DNA from: Bacteriovorax sp. PP10
GTDB taxonomy: Bacteria > Bdellovibrionota > Bacteriovoracia > Bacteriovoracales > Bacteriovoracaceae
NCBI RefSeq assembly: GCF_035013165.1
Contig: NZ_JAYGJQ010000001.1
Location: 434,001 to 498,000 of the forward strand
Direction of reading: 5' to 3'
DNA length: 64,000 bases
A program made the translations under genes and the position numbers. Positions 54,920-62,376 of the stretch are shown here, in pieces. Positions within the stretch are counted from its first letter, which is position 1; each line of letters opens with the position of its first letter. The notes beneath the pieces are model-generated. The model did no database searches. It saw only the letters and a list, made by a program, of their open reading frames with translations, and was not told the DNA's origin.

Positions 54920-56003
54920 ATTCATCTCCTTCAATGATGACAGTTTTAATTTTATGTTCGCTATTGAGTATTACAAAGTCCGCAAATTTTCCGACAGCAA
55001 TACTTCCACGTTCTTTCACACCAATTAGTTCAGCTGCGATAGTTGAAAGTTTTCTTGATATTTCTTCAGGAGCTAATCCTAAAGTTAAAAGATTTCTAAA
55101 AGCTTGATCCATCGTTAATGCACTTCCAGCAAGAGTTCCATCAGCAAGACGAACTCCACCTAAGCATTTATGCACGGTATGACTTCCCAATTTATAATCA
55201 CCATCAGGCATACCTGTCGCGGCCGTTGAGTCAGTCACAAAATATAAATCAGGAATACATCGTAGTGCTGCTTTAATTGCCCCAGGATGAACGTGTTCTA
55301 AATCAGGAATAAGTTCAGCATACTGAGCGTGAGCAAGTGCCGCTCCGGCCATTCCTGGAGCTCTATGATGAAAGCTCGACATGGCATTAAAGAGGTGAGT
55401 AAAGCTCTTCGCCCCTTGGTTAAGTGCCGTCACTCCTTCTTCATATGTTCCATTCGTGTGACCAATCTGAACGACGATTCCCATTTTCTTTAATTCAGGA
55501 ATTAATTCCAGGTGATTAAAAACTTCAGGAGCGAGTGTAATGACTTTTATCGGAACAATATTATTTAAATGATTAATCTCTTTTAAGGTAGCTTCTCTAG
55601 TGAAATTTGGTTGAGCACCAAGTTTTTCAGAGCTGATGAAAGGGCCTTCCAGGTGCACACCTAAAATACGAGATTGGTTTTTCCCTCTCGATGAATAAGT
55701 TTCTTTCATCGCCAAGAATGATTTTTCTAAATCTTCAAATGGAGCTGTCATTGTTGTAGCAAGAAAACTAGTTGTTCCAAAACGAGCATGAGTTGAAGCA
55801 ATCGTTGTAATTGCTGAACCAGCTTCCATAATATCTGATCCACCACCACCATGAACATGCAGATCAATAAAGCCTGCAACTAAAAGTGGAAGAGATTTAT
55901 CAGCAGGGCCCAATACATTAATCTTTTGAACTTTATCAGTATAAGAAATTTCAGCTGAGACAACTTTTGAATCAGAAAGAATATTAGCTTTGATTGTTTT
56001 CAT
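54909..56003 (-). CDS. nagA: N-acetylglucosamine-6-phosphate deacetylase
   Basis: The protein has VAGFIDLHVHGGGGSD, HLEGPFIS, GHTNGTYEEG, THLFNAMSSFHHR and YFVTDSTAATGMPDG, the metal-binding and active-site series of NagA. It removes acetate from GlcNAc-6-P. ATG at 56003, right after the kinase stop, is the start; longer versions reach back into the kinase gene. It is the middle gene of a three-gene operon with the kinase upstream and the deaminase downstream. Confidence 0.93.
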   Translation of the reverse strand: MKTIKANILSDSKVVSAEISYTDKVQKINVLGPADKSLPLLVAGFIDLHVHGGGGSDIMEAGSAITTIASTHARFGTTSFLATTMTAPFEDLEKSFLAMKETYSSRGKNQSRILGVHLEGPFISSEKLGAQPNFTREATLKEINHLNNIVPIKVITLAPEVFNHLELIPELKKMGIVVQIGHTNGTYEEGVTALNQGAKSFTHLFNAMSSFHHRAPGMAGAALAHAQYAELIPDLEHVHPGAIKAALRCIPDLYFVTDSTAATGMPDGDYKLGSHTVHKCLGGVRLADGTLAGSALTMDQAFRNLLTLGLAPEEISRKLSTIAAELIGVKERGSIAVGKFADFVILNSEHKIKTVIIEGDECDF

Positions 56004-56004
56004 G

Positions 56005-56913
56005 TTATGCATTCTTTGAAACAAGCAATAAGGCACCGATCGTAGAATCACCTTGAGCTGTTTGATTTCTTGATTTTGTACTCTCTGGGAGATAAGGAAT
56101 AAGTGCTTCGCCTAATCGTCCGCAGATCGATAAAGGCAATTCACCATTGGGATCCAAGGCCTTTGCCATCATGTCAATTTCTAGACCAGCAGCGATTAAT
56201 AAATTCTTAGCATCGATATCAGTAGCAGCAGATTGAAAAACTAAAGGAGCAAGTTGCGCAAAACTATTTTGACCAGCATTTCCCAGCCAGTTTAAAAATT
56301 GAGCAGGCTCTTTCCCGCAGAACTTTAAAACATGTTCGCTTAAAGTCGAAGGAGGTCTTCTTCCATCAATAGTTTTTTGAGTAATCGCCGCGGCCTTTAA
56401 TCCAAGCCAGGCCCCACTTGCTTCATCTCCAGCGGGAAACCCCCAACCAGAAACATCTCTTCTTATACCATCCTTCGTTAAAACCATCCCCACGCTTCCA
56501 GTTCCAACAGCAACGATAGCACCAGGATTTCCTCCATGAGCGCCAAGCAGAGTTGTAAAACCATCAGTATCGACAATGATATTTTTGAATCCAGGATTTC
56601 TCATATAGAATTCGTTTTTCCAGATGATGTTGTTCGCACCTGATAAGCCAAATCCAATCGCACATTCAGAAAGCATCGGCACAGGAATATTTCCGTAATG
56701 AAAAGCACGTGCAAGAGTATCGAGAACCGCTCTCCATGCTTTTTCAATTCCCTGACCTAAGGCCGAAGGATCACCTTGAGCACTCGCTAGAATTTTTAAT
56801 TTTTTATCTGTCACAATAATGCGAGTTCCGCTTCCACCACCATCAACACCGACAAGGTATTTAATAGTGTAGTCTTCAGCAATGGTTGCGCTCACGGGTG
56901 ATTTTATATTCAT
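56005..56913 (-). CDS. BadF/BadG-type N-acetylglucosamine kinase
   Basis: The 302-residue protein has LVGVDGGGSGTRIIVTD (phosphate-1 region) at about 19-35, DGFTTLLGAHGGNPGAIVAVGTGSVGMV (phosphate-2 region), and GWGFPAGDEASGAWLGLKA. These mark the BadF/BadG/BcrA/BcrD ATPase family, to which GlcNAc kinases of the human NAGK type and bacterial homologues belong. In this operon it would phosphorylate GlcNAc for NagA. The start has no strong ribosome site. Alternative, glucosamine kinase, is possible. Confidence 0.85.
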   Translation of the reverse strand: MNIKSPVSATIAEDYTIKYLVGVDGGGSGTRIIVTDKKLKILASAQGDPSALGQGIEKAWRAVLDTLARAFHYGNIPVPMLSECAIGFGLSGANNIIWKNEFYMRNPGFKNIIVDTDGFTTLLGAHGGNPGAIVAVGTGSVGMVLTKDGIRRDVSGWGFPAGDEASGAWLGLKAAAITQKTIDGRRPPSTLSEHVLKFCGKEPAQFLNWLGNAGQNSFAQLAPLVFQSAATDIDAKNLLIAAGLEIDMMAKALDPNGELPLSICGRLGEALIPYLPESTKSRNQTAQGDSTIGALLLVSKNA

Positions 56914-56994
56914 GAATAAATTTTATGAGGAGTCTGCATTTGAGTCAATGAAGAGCAAAGCGGGAGAGTAAAAGCGGATTAGTTGAGAAAGACA

Positions 56995-57025
56995 GTCAGG
57001 AGATTGAAATAAACAATCTCCTGAC
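56995..57025 (-). terminator. Hairpin after the Cys-rich exported protein gene
   Basis: Perfect 12-base stem GTCAGGAGATTG / CAATCTCCTGAC (56995-57006, 57014-57025) with a seven-base loop lies just after the stop of the gene at 57037-57996. On the minus strand it is followed by TGTCTTTCTC, a poor T run. Likely the 3' end of that transcript. Confidence 0.55.
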
Positions 57026-57036
57026 GATATTAAAAC

Positions 57037-57996
57037 TTATTCGTTAACAGTGATAGATTCGCTAGCAGACATTTTCGGAAGGCTTGGGTTGATTGAATTC
57101 TCTGTACTTGTAAGAACATTGATATCAACTTTCAACACATGCTTTCTTTTTGCGTTAATTCCGCCAAACAATTTTGCAAGGCTAATTCTTACTGTTCCGT
57201 ATTCATCACTCGTCTTTTCAAATGTGTATTCACCCGGAGCAAGATTTCTGTTGATTAGAGTTTCATCACCTTTAAGGAGTTTTCTTCTTTCAACAAAAAG
57301 CTTCAATGAGAAGTTTGGATTCTTAGTTAAGTCACCAGTTCTAAAAACTAAAGTTTGACCTTCTAGTCTCATTTCACCAATACCACCTCTAACTGGAGCA
57401 GTAACAGTTTTAGTATCTAGAAGACTGATATTGAATTTACGATCCTGAATAACAGTTTGGTCTTCACGAGACTCAGTTGCAGAACGAGAAGCAATAACGA
57501 TGAACTCAGAGCAGTTTGCATATGAGCTGAAGTTTCCGCCTTCAAGCCTGAAATCAATATTACAAGTTTGTTGTGGTAACGAAGATCCAGCTGGAACATT
57601 TGGAAGTTTTACATTTACTAACGCCTTTACGTAGTTGCTAAACACTTCGTAAGGAACAGCTACCGTTTGGTAACAAGTATAAGACTCTTGTCTGTACTGA
57701 GCTTCCTGGTAACACTGAGTGATCCAACGAGTGTCACAAATCTGTCTTCCGTTTGGTCCTGGCCAGCAGCTCGTGATTGGCTCTTGACGACAAACCTGAC
57801 GGTATCCAGCGAACACTGTTCTCCAACATGTGTTAGCAACAGTTTCATTTCTGTATTCAGTTCTTGTTTGAACAGTGTTCAGTGTGAAATTTTCAACTGA
57901 TTGTTGTCCATTGATTGGTAGTGAGTATCCATCGATAGTCGATGCGTGAGCATTGAATCCTGCGATTAGGGCCAGTGCAAGCATTAATGATTTCAT
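57037..57996 (-). CDS. Exported Cys/Arg/Trp-rich protein of unknown function
   Basis: A signal peptide (residues 1-19, cut at AHA-ST) is followed by a Cys-rich stretch at about 50-105 with nine or so cysteines and many aromatic and Gln/Arg residues (NTCWRTVFAGYRQVC, CWPGPNGRQICDTRW, CYQEAQYRQESYTCYQ). The rest is a beta-rich domain with a second Cys pair. The spacing of the cysteines suggests disulfides in the periplasm or outside. No family recognised. It has its own strong promoter at 58029-58058 and a hairpin behind it, so it is a single-gene unit, perhaps abundant. Confidence 0.65.
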   Translation of the reverse strand: MKSLMLALALIAGFNAHASTIDGYSLPINGQQSVENFTLNTVQTRTEYRNETVANTCWRTVFAGYRQVCRQEPITSCWPGPNGRQICDTRWITQCYQEAQYRQESYTCYQTVAVPYEVFSNYVKALVNVKLPNVPAGSSLPQQTCNIDFRLEGGNFSSYANCSEFIVIASRSATESREDQTVIQDRKFNISLLDTKTVTAPVRGGIGEMRLEGQTLVFRTGDLTKNPNFSLKLFVERRKLLKGDETLINRNLAPGEYTFEKTSDEYGTVRISLAKLFGGINAKRKHVLKVDINVLTSTENSINPSLPKMSASESITVNE

Positions 57997-58028
57997 GTGC
58001 GTCTCCTCGGGAGTTTGAATTGCTCCTC

Positions 58029-58058
58029 TTTATAGTAAAAAAGTAGGATTTAAGTCAA
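58029..58058 (-). promoter_or_regulatory. Sigma70-like promoter of the Cys-rich exported protein
   Basis: On the minus strand TTGACT (58053-58058), an 18-base spacer and TATAAA (58029-58034) lie about 35 bases before the ATG (57996), with a GAGGAG site near the start. It is the best promoter-like pair seen in the window. Confidence 0.6.
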
Positions 58059-58199
58059 TCCAAGAAGCGTAAGTATGAGCAATTTACATGATTTAAGCTT
58101 AGACGTGGGCCATATTTAAGCTAATTTGACCGTGAGAGAATTGAGCTTTGATGGATTTTACTGCATTATGTTTATGTAACCACGAAGGAGACTTTCAAA

Positions 58200-58814
58200 A
58201 TGAAGAAAATTTTATTCCCGATCGCTATTATATTATTGAGTTCTACTGCGGCCTTTGCTGAGTTTTTACCACAATCTTTTTCATCGAAATTCGAACAAGA
58301 GTACATTAGTACCCTTAAAGGAAAAACGAAAAAAGGGAATGGAACGATTGAGTACAAATACCCAGGACAAATCCGCTTCGAAACAAACACTCCAAGCACA
58401 GTGATCTTCGTAAGTAACGGCGTAAAAGCTTGGTACTACCGTGCTCCTTTTATTGAAGGTGAGCAGGGGGAAGTGACAGAATCTTCTGCTAAAGAAGGTG
58501 CCACAATCTATATCAAATTTTTCGACTCACTAAAAAATGGATTAGTTTCTAACGAATATTATGATGTAAAAAAAGGTGAGCCAGCAACGATTGTGTTCAA
58601 ACCAAAAACAGCAAAAGAATTGGGCATTAAAGAATCAATGTTATATTTCAAAAATAAGACAAGCCAGAAGTTTGAAGATTTGGAAGCTATCAATCTAGTT
58701 TTTGCAGATGGAAAGAACTCGAAATTGAAGTTTGTTGATTTAAAAGTTAATCCTGCAATGGCCGGCGACAGATTTAATTTTACTGCACCGGCAAACACTA
58801 AAAAAACGAATTAG
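58200..58814 (+). CDS. lolA: Outer-membrane lipoprotein carrier protein LolA
   Basis: The 204-residue protein has a signal peptide (cut at AFA-EF, about residue 20) and LolA features: SSKFEQEYISTLKGKTKKGNG, PGQIRFETNTPSTVIFVSNGVKAWYY, and KFVDLKVNPAM. It shuttles lipoproteins from the LolCDE release complex across the periplasm. Chain length is normal. It converges with slt with a four-base overlap. Given the many lipoproteins here, LolA would serve all of them. Confidence 0.85.
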   Translation: MKKILFPIAIILLSSTAAFAEFLPQSFSSKFEQEYISTLKGKTKKGNGTIEYKYPGQIRFETNTPSTVIFVSNGVKAWYYRAPFIEGEQGEVTESSAKEGATIYIKFFDSLKNGLVSNEYYDVKKGEPATIVFKPKTAKELGIKESMLYFKNKTSQKFEDLEAINLVFADGKNSKLKFVDLKVNPAMAGDRFNFTAPANTKKTN

Positions 58815-60907
58815 TTATAAGGTCGTGCGAAGAAATCTTCAGGAATGAGGATTTCTTCCGTTGCCATGATTCTCTTATAAGTCATGTAATTTCTAAAAAC
58901 CAGCTTGATGTAATTTCTAGTTTCTTCATAGGGAATCATCTCAATAAACTCTAAGTAATCACCATTAAATCTTTCTTTTTCCCACACTGCAATTGCCGCC
59001 GTACTTGCATTATAAGCAGCAACGTTCTGAGCAAATTTACCTTTATACATTTTATTAAGTTCAGCTAAAAGTGCTACACCCATCTCAACGTTTGGATCTG
59101 GGTTATAAAGATCATTAAAGTCTTTATAAGGAATTCCATACTTTTTAGAAAGCTCACTCGCTTTTTCTGGAATCATTTGCATTAGCCCAAAAGCATCGGC
59201 CCAAGATCTGACGTTCGGATTAAAAGCAGACTCTTGTCTCGTGATTGCGTATGGCAAAGCAGGAGGTAAGTGATACTTGTCCGAGTACTTCGTAAAAATA
59301 CTTTGATAAGGAGTTGGGAAAACAACCGAGATATGTTTTTTCGTCAGTTCATCTCTCATTTTCATTGGGAAATTGTAAATCTGAACCATCCCACCTTGAT
59401 ACCATCCCGTCTGGGCATATAAAGACATAGCTCTTTCTCTTTCAGCAATTGTTTTAAATTGAGAGTTGATCTCTTTTAAAACTTTAGTTGAGAAAATCTT
59501 CTCATCCATTGCAATTAACCAATCAAGAATTAAGTTTCCGATAGGATCAGTGATGATGGCACTTGGAGGAATTGGAGTTAATGGAGTTTTACTTTCCATT
59601 GCAGAAACTAGTCCATAATAACCAAAAGTATCGTTAGCAGCTGTTGCTTCAAATAATTCTTTGGCTTCATCAGGTTTATCTAATTTAGTTAAAGCGCGAG
59701 CTTTCCAAAAGTTTAGTTTGTTAAAGAAGTTTGGATTAGATGACTTCTTTACGAAACGATCAACGTCAGACACAACATCAGCATATCTCTTAATAAGATA
59801 TTTATTCCAAACCAATGCCCACTGAATATTTTCCTGTTGATCAAGGCTCGTTACTTTATACTGAGAAGCTTTTTCAAATTTAGCTAAAGCTTCAACATTT
59901 TCTTTACTCTCTACATGAAGAGACCCATAAACCCAATAAACTGTCGCCATTTGATTGGCATTTCCAATTTTTCTCTCAATGATATCTTCGAGAAGCAATC
60001 TTGCTTCAGCATTCATATGCTCCGTCCAAACTGCACGAGCGTAGTTCAATTTAGCATCAACCCAAGCTTCCTGAAGTTTAGTATCATCCGGTGCATCTTC
60101 TAATAATTGTCTTAAAAATAATTCCATCTCTCCCGTTTTTTCCAGGAAAGCTTTTAAGTTGCGAGCAACCTTAAAAGACATACGGTAAGAATTATAAGTT
60201 TTAATTTTTTCATCAAGAGTGAATTCCTCACTGTTGATAATATCAAGATACATATCGCGAGCTTTTTCAAACTGACGGTTCGTTTCGAAGTCACGGGCCA
60301 CGCTGTACATATTTTCGCGAGTCACTTCTTTTGAATAAAGAGGTGAGACTTCAACTAACTTTAGAAAATACTTTGTTTCATCTATCGGAAGATTTAATCT
60401 CTGAGCAATCGCGATCGCATTTTGTAAAAGTTTAACCTTCTCTGATTGGACAGCTTTGTAAGCAACAAGCTCATACGAAAACTGTGCAATGAACTCATCC
60501 ATCTTCAGCTTTTCAGCATGAACTAACGAAGATTCAAAATAAGACTCTTTTAAAAAATTCGCGATAATCGTTTCTTTCCAAATCGACTTCAATTGTCTTT
60601 CAGAGAACGTGCAATCATTCAAAGTGTGAACTAAAGCTGTTTGATTGAGTGGGAAATCGCGGTTGTCCGCCAGGTCACTAAAGAGTTTGCAGGCTTCCTT
60701 TTTATCTCCAAGGGACTCGGCCTTCATTGCTTTTAAGTAGTCTTTTGCGGCCTCTTCAGAGAGATCCACAGCCTCAATGTCGCGCGATCCTTGGCTTACC
60801 TGGCCCTTAATGGCACTTAAGCGCTCATAACTTGGCGTAGGGATAGGATGTATCGGTTTTGACGAGCATCCTGAGAGCAGGAGCATGATAAACAGTATTT
60901 TTTTCAT
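58811..60907 (-). CDS. Slt70-like lytic transglycosylase lipoprotein
   Basis: A lipoprotein signal ends at LSGC (Cys14). About 500 residues of helical TPR-like repeats (YWVYGSLHVESKENVEALAKFEKA) form the doughnut-shaped U and L domains of Slt70. The C-terminal 170 residues are the lysozyme-like domain with RQESAFNPNVRSWADAFGLMQMIP (catalytic Glu) and NVAAYNAS. It cuts murein to anhydro-muropeptides at the inner side of the outer membrane. It converges with lolA and diverges from rimO. Its products are the substrates of NagZ and the Nag operon. Confidence 0.88.
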   Translation of the reverse strand: MKKILFIMLLLSGCSSKPIHPIPTPSYERLSAIKGQVSQGSRDIEAVDLSEEAAKDYLKAMKAESLGDKKEACKLFSDLADNRDFPLNQTALVHTLNDCTFSERQLKSIWKETIIANFLKESYFESSLVHAEKLKMDEFIAQFSYELVAYKAVQSEKVKLLQNAIAIAQRLNLPIDETKYFLKLVEVSPLYSKEVTRENMYSVARDFETNRQFEKARDMYLDIINSEEFTLDEKIKTYNSYRMSFKVARNLKAFLEKTGEMELFLRQLLEDAPDDTKLQEAWVDAKLNYARAVWTEHMNAEARLLLEDIIERKIGNANQMATVYWVYGSLHVESKENVEALAKFEKASQYKVTSLDQQENIQWALVWNKYLIKRYADVVSDVDRFVKKSSNPNFFNKLNFWKARALTKLDKPDEAKELFEATAANDTFGYYGLVSAMESKTPLTPIPPSAIITDPIGNLILDWLIAMDEKIFSTKVLKEINSQFKTIAERERAMSLYAQTGWYQGGMVQIYNFPMKMRDELTKKHISVVFPTPYQSIFTKYSDKYHLPPALPYAITRQESAFNPNVRSWADAFGLMQMIPEKASELSKKYGIPYKDFNDLYNPDPNVEMGVALLAELNKMYKGKFAQNVAAYNASTAAIAVWEKERFNGDYLEFIEMIPYEETRNYIKLVFRNYMTYKRIMATEEILIPEDFFARPYN

Positions 60908-60993
60908 AGGGCCCTTTAAGCTTTGATTATTTAACTAATTTGTACTATCTAGTCAGTCCTAGCTTTATTATTTTGCATTTAATTGGGACCACT

Positions 60994-62376
60994 GTGGAAC
61001 TTACAACTAAACTTTTTAACGATAAAACAGTCTTCTTTACATCTCTTGGTTGTTCAAAAAACCTAGTAGATTCACAAGTAATGTTAGGATACTTAGGTCT
61101 TGATGGCTACTCTGTCGCAGAAGAGCCAAGCGACGCAGAAGTCATTATTGTTAACACTTGTTCATTCATTGAAGCATCGAAAAAAGAATCAGTAGATACA
61201 ATCCTCGAAATGGCCGACTTTAAAGATCCAGAAATTGGTCGCTGCAAGGCACTTGTTATTTCTGGATGTATGGCACAAAGATACGCACAACAATTAGAAG
61301 AATCTATTCCAGAAGCAGATCTAATCATCGGAACAGGTGAGTACAACAAGATCACACTTCTTCTTCGCGCAATGGAAGACGGAAAACTAGAAAAAAAATC
61401 TTTCGTAGAAATCCCAATGTTCATTCACACTGAATATGACCCACGTTTAAACACTTCGCCGTTTTATACGGCGTGGTTGAAAATATCTGAAGGCTGCAAT
61501 CGTAATTGTACTTTTTGTATTATTCCGAAGCTTAGAGGAAAACTGAGATCGAGATCGGTTGAGTCACTCGTAAATGAAGCTAAGAATTTAGCATCTACAG
61601 GGGTACGAGAGCTTAACCTCATCTCTCAGGATCTTTCAGACTACGGTGTAGATCTGGATGAGAATAACAAACTTGCTAATCTTCTTACTGGACTTGAACA
61701 AGTCGAAGGAATTGATTGGTTAAGATTATTCTACTTTTACCCAGATGAATTAACTGATGAAGTTATCGAGAAGATGGCGACGTCAGAAAAAATCTGTAAA
61801 TATCTTGATATGCCAGTTCAACATTTTTCTACAAACGTTTTAAAACGTATGAACAGAAAAATCACTGGTGAAATTATCCACGAAAGAATTGCTCGTATAA
61901 GAAACAGAATTCCTGAGATCGTTCTTAGAACGTCTATCATCGTAGGTTTCCCTGGGGAAACTGAAGAAGACTTCGAAGCACTTCTAGAAGGAATCAAAAC
62001 GGCGCGCTTTAATCACCTTGGTATCTTCAGATACTCAGATGAAGAAGGAACACCGGCATTCAAACTACAACCAAAAGTTCCTCAAGACATCATTGAAGAG
62101 CGCTTCGACAGACTGTATGAAACGCAAAGAGAGATCGTTAGAGAGCTTAACGGTGAGTTCTTAGGGAAAGTCATCCCAGTTCTAATTGAAGGTGAGCACG
62201 AAGAAACTGAGCTTCTAATCGAAGGTCGTCACTTTGGGCAAGCGCCGGATATCGACGGTAAGGTTATCATTAACGATTTAAACGGCAGAAAGATTGAAGT
62301 CGGTGATCTCGTTTATGTCGAGATCACCGAAGTTTTAGATTATGATTTAGTTGGTAAAGTGACTTCAATTAACTAG
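60994..62376 (+). CDS. rimO: RimO, ribosomal protein S12 methylthiotransferase
   Basis: An N-terminal MTTase domain (FFTSLGCSKNLVDSQVMLG, VNTCSFIEASKKES, ISGCMAQRY) with three cluster cysteines is followed by the radical SAM CNRNCTFCIIPKLRGKLRSR and a C-terminal TRAM domain. This set gives RimO, which adds a methylthio group to Asp of ribosomal protein S12. GTG at 60994 follows a GGGACC site and starts just before the conserved domain; upstream TTG would add 18 non-conserved residues. It overlaps the last gene by four bases at the 3' ends. Confidence 0.93.
   Translation: MELTTKLFNDKTVFFTSLGCSKNLVDSQVMLGYLGLDGYSVAEEPSDAEVIIVNTCSFIEASKKESVDTILEMADFKDPEIGRCKALVISGCMAQRYAQQLEESIPEADLIIGTGEYNKITLLLRAMEDGKLEKKSFVEIPMFIHTEYDPRLNTSPFYTAWLKISEGCNRNCTFCIIPKLRGKLRSRSVESLVNEAKNLASTGVRELNLISQDLSDYGVDLDENNKLANLLTGLEQVEGIDWLRLFYFYPDELTDEVIEKMATSEKICKYLDMPVQHFSTNVLKRMNRKITGEIIHERIARIRNRIPEIVLRTSIIVGFPGETEEDFEALLEGIKTARFNHLGIFRYSDEEGTPAFKLQPKVPQDIIEERFDRLYETQREIVRELNGEFLGKVIPVLIEGEHEETELLIEGRHFGQAPDIDGKVIINDLNGRKIEVGDLVYVEITEVLDYDLVGKVTSIN

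Noticed and set aside
56004-56051. Longer N-terminus of nagA
   Set aside because: It would overlap the kinase end by almost 50 bases and not add any family residues; ATG 56003 follows the stop directly.
60940-60993. TTG start of rimO at 60940
   Set aside because: It adds 18 hydrophobic residues not seen in RimO; GTG at 60994 has GGGACC behind it and fits the family.
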